From NCBI RefSeq assembly GCF_020075705.1, contig NZ_JAIQUM010000067.1, positions 1 to 28,564 on the forward strand: a stretch of DNA of 28,564 nt, written 5' to 3'. Shown here in pieces: positions 14,174 to 21,216 of this stretch. The notes beneath the pieces are model-generated. The model was not told the origin of the DNA. It searched no databases and saw only the letters and a list, made by a program, of their open reading frames with translations. A program made the translations under genes and the position numbers. The stretch is from Metabacillus rhizolycopersici (GTDB taxonomy: Bacteria; Bacillota; Bacilli; Bacillales; Bacillaceae). Numbering within the stretch: position 1 is the first letter of the stretch; every line of letters starts with the position of its first letter.

Positions 14174-14668
14174 CTATTTCCCATACTTCTCCATTGTTTT
14201 CTCTATTGATTGATTTACTTTTTTCTCTAAATCTGACCATTTGTATGAATCTAACAATCCAACTTTCTTGAATTCATTTAAAACAAATTCCGTAGCTTTT
14301 TCATTGGAAAAACCATTTTGAATTAATTCGTCTTTAACATTATTAAGAGTTTGACTTGTATATTTTATATTATAAGCATACAAATCTCTTATGACTTGAC
14401 CGTCTTTTTCTCTTTCTTCAATCATTGGATGGTAATCTAATATACTGATTTCTCTATTCCCTACTTGCACAAAAGTATTATCGTTAAACTTTCCTTCTAA
14501 TTGTTGTTTAGCCAGATCGTGATACCCCATTATAAGCATTTCTGAATTCTCCTTCGTGCCAACGAACAACCCAGTAGTACCTTTATTATTTTGATTAATT
14601 TCGTTGCTCTTTTCCATGAACTCATTTCCAAATGTCCGATAATTCTCTTTAATATCTTCTTTATTCAT
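14174..14668 (-). CDS. Hypothetical protein, 164 residues
   Basis: Begins MNKEDIKENYRTFGNEFMEK. It is soluble and mainly helical, with no signal peptide or membrane segment. A weak ribosome site (AAGGGAGAG) lies about 10 nt before the ATG. The C-terminal part ('LIQNGFSNEKATEFVLNEFKKVGL') resembles a helical UBA-like or helix-turn-helix module, but no family is recognised. It stands alone downstream of the structured non-coding segment, so it could be the first gene transcribed leftward from that region. Confidence 0.55.
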   Translation of the reverse strand: MNKEDIKENYRTFGNEFMEKSNEINQNNKGTTGLFVGTKENSEMLIMGYHDLAKQQLEGKFNDNTFVQVGNREISILDYHPMIEEREKDGQVIRDLYAYNIKYTSQTLNNVKDELIQNGFSNEKATEFVLNEFKKVGLLDSYKWSDLEKKVNQSIEKTMEKYGK

Positions 14669-14767
14669 TTCATAATCTCTCCCTTCTATGAATTCATTTC
14701 TTATTAATTTAATAATAAAAATGAATTATTTTGTTTTTTCTTCTTTGAATTTGATTTTTTCCTTTTG

Positions 14768-15282
14768 ACTTGCGAAGCGAGCTAGTTCCCCAAAGGGGGA
14801 TTATTTTTCCCCTTTTGCAAGTAGAACGAAAAACACGCATAGTCAATTGGTCAAGGGTGATTCTAGCCTAAAAGTTTTTTGATGTTGCAAAGCGTCCTTA
14901 ATCAAAAAACTTTTTGGCCCCTTGACCGATTGACTAGCCTTCTTAGCTTCTAGCCGGAAAGGTTCGGGTGTCCTTCCGGCTGGAAGCTTAGAAGGCTTGC
15001 GCTGTTTTACGATTCGGAAGGCAAAAGGGAAAAATATTCAATAAAAGAATCCTTCAGGATTCTTTCCTTTTGGTCTTTTAATCTTTTCAGCTTTTGGATT
15101 TTTGATCTTCAGAGTCGGACGGATCGACCGTTAGGCAAATGGAACAGGAACCTACGGGATGTAGGCGTTAGCCGTACAGACCGTGGTTATCGGTCCATTT
15201 AGACCGGAGCGAGATGCAATAGAATGTTAGGTTGCGTTTTTTGTAGCCTTACATTCTATTAGCAGACCCTTTAGGGCGCCCC
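14768..15282. other. Palindrome-dense non-coding region (candidate oriT or structured RNA)
   Basis: About 515 bp with no gene and visibly more G+C than the flanks. In order: ACTTGC/GCAAGT around alternative CCCC/GGGG pairings (14768-14822); a 17-bp stem (14841-14857/14919-14935, one G-T pair) enclosing a perfect 14-bp stem (14870-14883/14901-14914); a 24-bp stem with one mismatch and one G-T pair (14936-14959/14974-14997); CAAAAGG/CCTTTTG around AAAGAATCCT/AGGATTCTTT (15022-15072); AAATGGA/TCCATTT (15137-15143/15194-15200) enclosing CCTAC/GTAGG and GACCG/CGGTC; a 14-bp stem with one mismatch (15218-15231/15247-15260); and CCCTTTAGGG with GGGCGCCC (15267-15281). Such density suggests an origin of transfer, a single-strand origin or a large structured RNA. 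Confidence 0.6.
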
Positions 15283-15308
15283 AAAAGATTCAGTTTCTCC
15301 GTTTTGTT

Positions 15309-15557
15309 CTAGCCATCTCCTTCTTCAGCTGGTGTGCTGTGTTCAAGTATCCTTCTTACTTCTTGTTCTGTTTCTGATGACAAAAAAGGAGATTTACCGG
15401 GTGAATAATCACGATGAATAAGAGCCTCCATTCAACCTTCATTAAGCTTTTTAATATAGTTTGTAATGGTTTCTCGATGCACATTGAGCAGTTCTGTCAC
15501 TTGAATGGCATAATACCCTTGCATAATGAGACAGATGACAGCCACTCGTTTCGCCAT
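15309..15557 (-). pseudogene. IS630-family transposase N-terminal remnant
   Basis: The minus strand from ATG at 15557 reads 'MAKRVAVICLIMQGYYAIQV' and continues 'TELLNVHRETITNYIKKLNEG', then an in-frame TGA (near 15432), then 'MEALIHRDYSPGKSPFLSSE'. This helix-turn-helix followed by 'G...L......G....LS' is the N-terminus of IS630-type transposases. The DDE catalytic domain is missing, replaced by the palindromic region. Confidence 0.65.
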
Positions 15558-15949
15558 TGTTGCCTTTTTGATTGATATTTACATCTATGATGACCTTCTA
15601 AGACTCTAGATTCATTATGTATGAAATAATAAATTGAAATCTGCCCAACAACTAAAAGGGATTTTTTCAAAAGATAATGAATCTCACCACAAGTTAATTA
15701 ATTTATGAAAGCTAATGGAATATAAGCAAAAGTTTATTTGATGTTGATTGATTATTTCCTCAAAAAATAAGTTTAAAAGGCTATCTATAGACCAGCAAGC
15801 CATCCCTACCCTTGAAACCAGCCTTGTAACTATTTTTATAAGCTTCTATATTGAACTTTATATTCGGAAAAGCAAAATAGATAACGGGTAAATATTTACT
15901 GTATAAGAATTCAATTAGAAACCAACATTAGTCACTTTCCCTTTATTTA

Positions 15950-16075
15950 GGTTGCCCCTGAACACCTTAGAAAAGATTCCACGGCCCTTTTAATCTTGTT
16001 TGACGATTTCTTGTATGACTATTGGAGATAGAATGTGCTGTAATTCTTATGCGGAAGGTGTCTGTTCACTGAAGT
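15950..16075 (-). pseudogene. Possible IS4-family transposase remnant
   Basis: The minus strand carries 'ELQHILSPIVIQEIVKQD' flanked by stop codons. This resembles the N-terminal 'ELQ..LSP..LQ.LA..' segment of IS4/IS231-type transposases. It is very short. From 15558 to 15949 no gene is seen; the stretch is A+T-rich and looks like decayed insertion DNA. Confidence 0.35.
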
Positions 16076-16121
16076 TGATGGGATTCATTAAAAGACCATC
16101 CTTTCTCGTAAATCTCGGAAG

Positions 16122-16823
16122 TTATTTCTGATTTGCTTGTAGGTAAAGTTGAGTTACTTTGTAAATACTCTGTTCATTCCCCCCGTTAGATTCCATTTCC
16201 CTATACATTAATTCCATCTCATAAAGATGCATGTAATAGAAAAAATCAAATGGGCCAAAAAAGACTTCTTCAAGATCTTGAGGATAAAATACATAACCTT
16301 TGAATTCCGTTTGCCCTTCTTCCAATCTAGCTCTAATTCTTTTATTTCCATCTGCACAAATAAAGGCCTTTTCAACTCCAAATATCCTCACAAAGAAAGG
16401 AAAACGCTGATCTTCTAATTTATCTTTAATAACAAGTGTTGTAGGGTCTATATACAGATGGTTTAGATTTACACGTTCGATTGATAAAAGATTCCTATTT
16501 TTGATTTCTTTCATTTTTTCTATATCAAAATGTAAATAATAGGATCCAAAATCAGTAATATGTTCAAATGTAAACATTTCAAAGTCCTTATCTGGTATTA
16601 ACATTTGATTTTTGATTCTTTGCATAATTGGATTAGAGTCTGGGAACTTTTTTATATAATCTTTTACCTCTTTATCTAGATTAAGAAAAGTAGTAAGCCA
16701 GAATTGTTTCCACTTCGAAAAAAAAGATAAATGTCCAAATAACTTCTCTAAAGAATCAAAATATCTTTCAAAATCGAATTCTACATATTGAACAGGGGTT
16801 GTAGGTGTAAATGTTACAGGCAT
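16122..16823 (-). CDS. ParB/sulfiredoxin-fold-like protein at the end of the transfer operon
   Basis: 233 residues, soluble. 'LYIDPTTLVIKDKLEDQRFP' followed by 'ADGNKRIRARLEEGQTEFKGYVF' (about 124-180) resembles the ParB/Srx N-terminal fold, where a 'DGNhR..A....G' loop binds nucleotide. The N-terminal 120 residues are not recognised. AAAAGGAG precedes the ATG at a normal distance. It lies 15 bp after the VirB8-like gene and is the last gene of the operon. Possible roles are regulation, nuclease activity or CTP-dependent DNA binding. The similarity is a short motif only. Confidence 0.5.
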   Translation of the reverse strand: MPVTFTPTTPVQYVEFDFERYFDSLEKLFGHLSFFSKWKQFWLTTFLNLDKEVKDYIKKFPDSNPIMQRIKNQMLIPDKDFEMFTFEHITDFGSYYLHFDIEKMKEIKNRNLLSIERVNLNHLYIDPTTLVIKDKLEDQRFPFFVRIFGVEKAFICADGNKRIRARLEEGQTEFKGYVFYPQDLEEVFFGPFDFFYYMHLYEMELMYREMESNGGNEQSIYKVTQLYLQANQK

Positions 16824-16838
16824 ATGAAAACACTCCTT

Positions 16839-17372
16839 TTATTCTCGTCCAGTCAGTTGACCAATAAATTCAACATCATCAACCTTCCAACCTTTCTCCC
16901 TGACATAAATCAGTGACGTTTTGACAATAACAGTCTCTGTATTAGCAACACCGTTAAATTCCGTAGTAAGTTTAAACTCATTAAAAAAATCTGCTTCTGT
17001 TTTCGAGTCTTGATATTCAAAAGGTTTCAATCCTACCATTGAGGATTGAACTGATTGCTCCGTATTGGGAAGATCCGTCCCTGAAGGATGAGTTGCCTTA
17101 TATCCCTGATCGGTCATGAAGGGTTTGATATTTTCATATCGTTCAGCAGTCGTTTGATAGGTGAAGAAGCTTTGAAGGAACTCTCGATTGACCTTTAGTG
17201 CATCAGTGTTCTGAATAGAAGATAGAGATTCAATTTTCTCTTCATAGTTTCTTTGATTGGCCCTGACCTCTTGTAATTGTGTTCGTAAGCTAAAAATATA
17301 CATGATGACCAAAACAGCCCCGACGAATCCAATCATTAATAAAATGTACTGTTTCTTTTTATTCGGTTCCAT
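16839..17372 (-). CDS. Membrane-anchored VirB8/NTF2-like conjugation protein
   Basis: 177 residues with a basic N-terminus (MEPNKKKQ), one membrane span (about 9-28), a short coiled coil (about 30-52) and an extracellular domain of about 120 residues ending 'VREKGWKVDDVEFIGQLTGRE'. A single span followed by an NTF2-like domain is the plan of VirB8-type proteins and of YddI-like genes after cwlT in ICEBs1-type loci. GGAGGTGA lies 5 nt before the ATG, and the gene starts 13 bp after the hydrolase stop. It probably helps assemble the mating channel; the family is inferred from plan and position. Confidence 0.6.
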   Translation of the reverse strand: MEPNKKKQYILLMIGFVGAVLVIMYIFSLRTQLQEVRANQRNYEEKIESLSSIQNTDALKVNREFLQSFFTYQTTAERYENIKPFMTDQGYKATHPSGTDLPNTEQSVQSSMVGLKPFEYQDSKTEADFFNEFKLTTEFNGVANTETVIVKTSLIYVREKGWKVDDVEFIGQLTGRE

Positions 17373-17385
17373 ACCTTCACCTCCA

Positions 17386-18423
17386 TTACTGAGCCCTTCT
17401 AAAGCCTAAAAAGGGATATAAGTTCTTCCATTCTTCAACTGAAGAATAGGAAGTACCATTACTACCATTAGCATTAATAAACTTTCCGTCTCCAACATAC
17501 ATGCCCACATGTGACGCTCCTGGCTTATAAGTAGAAAAGAACACTAAGTCACCTGGTTTTATCTGATCTTCAGGAATTGGAACAGTTTTGTTGTATTGAG
17601 ATTGAGCTGTCCCATACATATCGATACCAATTTGTGCAAAAGCATATTCTAATAACCCTGAACAATCAAAGCCTCCTGCAGCTGGTGTCCTTCCTCCCCA
17701 CACATAAGGTAGGCCAAGGAATTCCTTCATGATGTTATGAACTTCTTCCACATTAAATAATTGGGTACCATCACCTGTTACAATGACGCCTTCGCTTTCA
17801 ACGTTATAGTAGCGAAGCACATGATCAACATACTCTACATCACCGTACCTAGACCAACCTAATTTAGAAGCCATCATCTGACTAAACTGGATGGCTACCT
17901 CTTTGGAATATCCTCCACGTTCTATTGCATATCCAATAAATCCATTCCCGAAATTGTAAGCTTGTAAAGCTAAGTGAATATCGCCTTTAGCCTGCTTCAT
18001 CACTTCTGCAAAGTATTTCACACCAATTTGAATGGAATATTCAGGATCCATAATTGCCCCAGCTGGAAGTCCAATAGACTCAGAAGATTGCATAACATCT
18101 AAATGCCTTCCACCAGATTCTTGTTGAATAAGAGCCATGAGAAGTCCGACATATTCACCTACCCCATTGTCCTCTGCATATTTCCGTATAAGAGATTCGT
18201 ATCGTAATACTTCAGCTGATACTTGCGCCGTTCCTCCAGCCCCTTCTGTCGACATACCTGATTCAAACTGATTCTCACCACCCAAGCTCATGGAAATAAA
18301 CAAAGCTAATCCGAAAATAGATATGAGAAGAAGGAAGATACCTGCAATAATCCAAGTGAGGGGGTTTTTAAGAATGGCAATAGTTCCAACTGTTTTTGCA
18401 CCTTTCTTCAGAATCCCTTCCAT
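17386..18423 (-). CDS. CwlT-like bifunctional peptidoglycan hydrolase (lysozyme + NlpC/P60)
   Basis: 345 residues. One membrane span (about 21-46) is followed by a lytic-transglycosylase/lysozyme-like domain (about 75-205; catalytic Glu102 in 'IQQESGG', 'LALQAYNFG'). The C-terminal NlpC/P60 endopeptidase (about 225-345) has Cys254 in 'GFDCSGL', His305 in 'ASHVGMYVG' and Asn317 as third residue in 'FINA'. It opens the cell wall locally so the mating channel can cross it, as CwlT does in ICEBs1 and TcpG or TcpI in pCW3-type loci. The ATG at 18423 is chosen because AAAGGAGGG lies just upstream; a farther start would add 11 residues. Confidence 0.93.
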   Translation of the reverse strand: MEGILKKGAKTVGTIAILKNPLTWIIAGIFLLLISIFGLALFISMSLGGENQFESGMSTEGAGGTAQVSAEVLRYESLIRKYAEDNGVGEYVGLLMALIQQESGGRHLDVMQSSESIGLPAGAIMDPEYSIQIGVKYFAEVMKQAKGDIHLALQAYNFGNGFIGYAIERGGYSKEVAIQFSQMMASKLGWSRYGDVEYVDHVLRYYNVESEGVIVTGDGTQLFNVEEVHNIMKEFLGLPYVWGGRTPAAGGFDCSGLLEYAFAQIGIDMYGTAQSQYNKTVPIPEDQIKPGDLVFFSTYKPGASHVGMYVGDGKFINANGSNGTSYSSVEEWKNLYPFLGFRRAQ

Positions 18424-18517
18424 ACTCCCTCCTTTCTGAAGGCGATTTTGACGCAATAATTAAGCCATTTTGTTCATGAAACGAATGATCATTGCACCAG
18501 AATGCTCCTCACCAACA

Positions 18518-20755
18518 TCATTTTCGTTTTTTATCCTCCTTCTCTTTTGATTTCCTGCTTTCTGATCTTTTGACCGTTTCAGTAGAATGGTTGTTTTTCT
18601 TTGCATTGAGTTTTTGTTGTACTTCCCATTGAGTGAGGTGTTTGCCTTGTTCCCTTGTAGCCGCCACCTCATTACGGCTTTCTTTTCTCTCTGATGACTT
18701 TCGATGAGGGGATGGTTGATAATTTGCTGCATCTGCTGTTCCTTGACTAGAAGGCTTAATCCCTTCGCTTCCTCTACCCTCTGTCTGTTTAGTTGAACCA
18801 GGGTTCCTAGCTTCCGAAACAGATCGATTAGAATTTCGAGATGATTGACTAGAGTTATTATTTTTCGCAGCTGCTATCTCATTTTCCATTCTTCCAGACG
18901 GCTTACGGTGAGGGGATGATTGATAATTTGCTGTATCTGTTGTTGGTTGAGTAGAAGGCTTAACCTCTTCATTTCTTCTACCTTCTGACTGTTTAGTGGC
19001 ACTAGAGTTTCGAGCTTCTGAAACAGGTTGGTTAGAATTTCGAGATGATTGACTAGGAGCATTTCGTTTCCCAGCACCTTCTCCTTTTTCGCTTTTATAA
19101 TCATCTAGATTCACAATTGCAGCTCCAGCATTTCTAGACGCTGATCGTGTGGTTGCTTCTGATGCTACCCCTGCATTTGTATTTTTTGATCCTTTTCCAG
19201 TTTCTTGTTGTTCTTGAACTTGTTTCTGTCCTGATGTCCCTTGCATTTGGGGTGTATTTTCCCCAACCGCTTTTCGGTGTTCAGATCGTTCAACTGATAC
19301 TGCTGCATCATTGGAAAAGGTTCTTCGGCCTGCGCCTTCTCTGTTTGATAGAAACTCTTCTTGACGTTTTTTTCGTTGATGGTTTTTATACGCTTTACCC
19401 ACCATCCTTTTAGCACCTTTGAAACCTTTTTCGCCAGCATCACCCATTTTGTCAAATGAATTTGTTGTAACTCTCTCAACCGCTTGCTGACCTTGAAGCA
19501 TGCCAGCTGAAGCAACCTCAAATATTTCATGGCGATATTTGAATAGCCCCCACATAGTAATACAAATTAGGAAGACCACAAACGCATATCCTTCTACACC
19601 GTTAGTGACTTTGACTGATTCATACAGTAATGTAACAATCCCTGTAATAACAGCAATTAAAAGAACTAGTCCAGCTTTCATAAGCAGCACACCCACTATC
19701 TTCTTCGCGTGATTCAATGCGCTTTCGCTATAAGAAGGGATTAATGAAAGAACAAGTGGAATAGCTGTAAAAATCACTAATGCCAAAAACCATACTTGAA
19801 GCAAAAACTTAAAGATTCCTAATAACAAGACTGGAATTGAAAGAGCTATAGTAGAAATGATTGTGATAATGAGATATCCGAACCGTTCTCCACTAAATTC
19901 CGGCGACATTTGCTTGTTATCAAAGTTAGAAACTTCTTTTTTAACAATTGCTTCTCTTTGTTCTTGTCCTTCTGCTGAATATGGTTTAATTTTCAATAGG
20001 TTATCAACTCGATTAGGATTTTCGCTAATAACATCAGCCTCTTTTGTTGAGCCATAATTCAAGAGCAAATACGGACGTTTGACCATAAGATTAAATAGTT
20101 GATTTTCTAGTACTGCAATTCCTTCCTTGGGATTATACGCTGCATTGCTGTCGAATTCATCGGAACTAATAAGTACATTTGCCGAGCTGGCAATTCCTTC
20201 GAGTTCCGCCCCTCTGTCATTCAACCATTTTATATTTCCTGTCGTATCAGAATAAAACCAAAAAGTGAGAACCATGATAATCAAAGCACTAGTGATTGCT
20301 TTTACCGCATGACCAACTTGTTGATTCACGAAATAACGCCAAGCTGCTGTTCCTCCCACAAAGATGACAAACAAGGACAAGAAGGTTCCAGACATAATCT
20401 CATAGATTCGTTCACTCATAATTCCAGCTTCATTCACAATGCTACTAATTAAATCAAAAGACATTAATTGATTAACAGAATAAAGGGTAAAACTAGTGAC
20501 TGTTTTATTAAATCCCCACATTCCTTGATTTATGGCATGTAACGCATTATCTGCAGCATTTTTAAGGCCGTCCCCAATATCTGCTTCCATCTTGTAATGA
20601 TCGAGGGGATATTCCTTACTTTCTAGGATCACACGTCCAACAGTTTCTTCTTTTTTCTCAACAGTGGTTGCTGCATCTTCCGCTAATGACGCAGTTGGCA
20701 AAATAACAATCAGCATCATGATAAAAATGAGCATACCCTGTTTCAGGAATTTCAT
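18518..20755 (-). CDS. VirB6/TrbL-like polytopic conjugation channel protein
   Basis: 745 residues. A signal peptide (1-25, cut after 'TASLA') precedes an extracytoplasmic stretch and several hydrophobic segments (about 110-165, 295-345, 360-410), followed by a 340-residue hydrophilic, Ser/Asn/Lys-rich cytoplasmic tail ending KEKEDKKRK. Multiple spans plus a long charged tail fit the VirB6-like component (TcpH/ConG type) of Gram-positive transfer systems. Within the tail two 68-residue units (starting 'SQSSRNSN') are in tandem. GGAGGG precedes the ATG; the gene lies 11 bp after the lipoprotein gene. The tail probably contacts the coupling protein or the VirB4 ATPase; this is inferred. Confidence 0.8.
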   Translation of the reverse strand: MKFLKQGMLIFIMMLIVILPTASLAEDAATTVEKKEETVGRVILESKEYPLDHYKMEADIGDGLKNAADNALHAINQGMWGFNKTVTSFTLYSVNQLMSFDLISSIVNEAGIMSERIYEIMSGTFLSLFVIFVGGTAAWRYFVNQQVGHAVKAITSALIIMVLTFWFYSDTTGNIKWLNDRGAELEGIASSANVLISSDEFDSNAAYNPKEGIAVLENQLFNLMVKRPYLLLNYGSTKEADVISENPNRVDNLLKIKPYSAEGQEQREAIVKKEVSNFDNKQMSPEFSGERFGYLIITIISTIALSIPVLLLGIFKFLLQVWFLALVIFTAIPLVLSLIPSYSESALNHAKKIVGVLLMKAGLVLLIAVITGIVTLLYESVKVTNGVEGYAFVVFLICITMWGLFKYRHEIFEVASAGMLQGQQAVERVTTNSFDKMGDAGEKGFKGAKRMVGKAYKNHQRKKRQEEFLSNREGAGRRTFSNDAAVSVERSEHRKAVGENTPQMQGTSGQKQVQEQQETGKGSKNTNAGVASEATTRSASRNAGAAIVNLDDYKSEKGEGAGKRNAPSQSSRNSNQPVSEARNSSATKQSEGRRNEEVKPSTQPTTDTANYQSSPHRKPSGRMENEIAAAKNNNSSQSSRNSNRSVSEARNPGSTKQTEGRGSEGIKPSSQGTADAANYQPSPHRKSSERKESRNEVAATREQGKHLTQWEVQQKLNAKKNNHSTETVKRSESRKSKEKEDKKRK
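18660..19054 (-). repeat. 204-bp tandem duplication inside the VirB6-like gene
   Basis: The 20-bp block ending at 19054 recurs ending at 18850, giving a period of 204 bp (68 codons). The two units share the order SQSSRNSN, VSEARN, TKQ.EGR, ANYQ.SPHRK. The second unit trails off near 18660. The period is a multiple of three, so the frame is kept. Confidence 0.8.
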
Positions 20756-20766
20756 CGAATCCCTCC

Positions 20767-21216
20767 TTATTTACAGTTGATACATGCTGCTCGTTCAAAT
20801 TCCCCAGAAACTTCCTCCCGTACAATATCCAAGCTCTGACTAGTATCTACTTTCCATTCGTCACTTTTTTTACGAAAAAGGATATTATCCTCAACTAAAT
20901 TTTCACCATTAGGATTTTTGAAATCTGCAAAAACATAATACTGTTCCAATTCTTTGTCATGGTAAATTTCAAAACGAATATCTTCATACTTCAATCCTGA
21001 ATTGATTTTTTTATCTCCTTTATAAGCTTCATAAGAGCCCTCTTCATAAATAAATCCTTGTTGTTTTTCATAATCACGATCATAGTTTGCTTTTTCCCAC
21101 TCATATGCGATTTTTGCAATATCTTCAGGTGAATTTCCTTTCTCCTGAGAAACACTCTGATTGCACCCAGCTAACAGTGCAATCAAAGCGACTAAAGAGA
21201 TTAATAGTTTTTCCAT
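20767..21216 (-). CDS. Conjugation-operon lipoprotein, NTF2-like
   Basis: 149 residues with a short signal ending in the lipobox 'LLAGC' (Cys18), so it should be lipidated and anchored outside the membrane. The mature part ('IAKIAYEWEKANYDRDYEKQQGF...EWKVDTSQSLDIV') has the pattern of small NTF2-like or DUF4878-type domains. The C-terminus carries two cysteines ('AACINCK'). Its ATG shares one base with the VirB4 stop, so translation is coupled. A structural role in the mating channel is inferred from position. Confidence 0.75.
   Translation of the reverse strand: MEKLLISLVALIALLAGCNQSVSQEKGNSPEDIAKIAYEWEKANYDRDYEKQQGFIYEEGSYEAYKGDKKINSGLKYEDIRFEIYHDKELEQYYVFADFKNPNGENLVEDNILFRKKSDEWKVDTSQSLDIVREEVSGEFERAACINCK

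Noticed and set aside
18460..18732. 90-codon frame overlapping the end of the VirB6-like gene
   Set aside because: It is an alternative frame of the repeated tail region and its start lacks a ribosome site.
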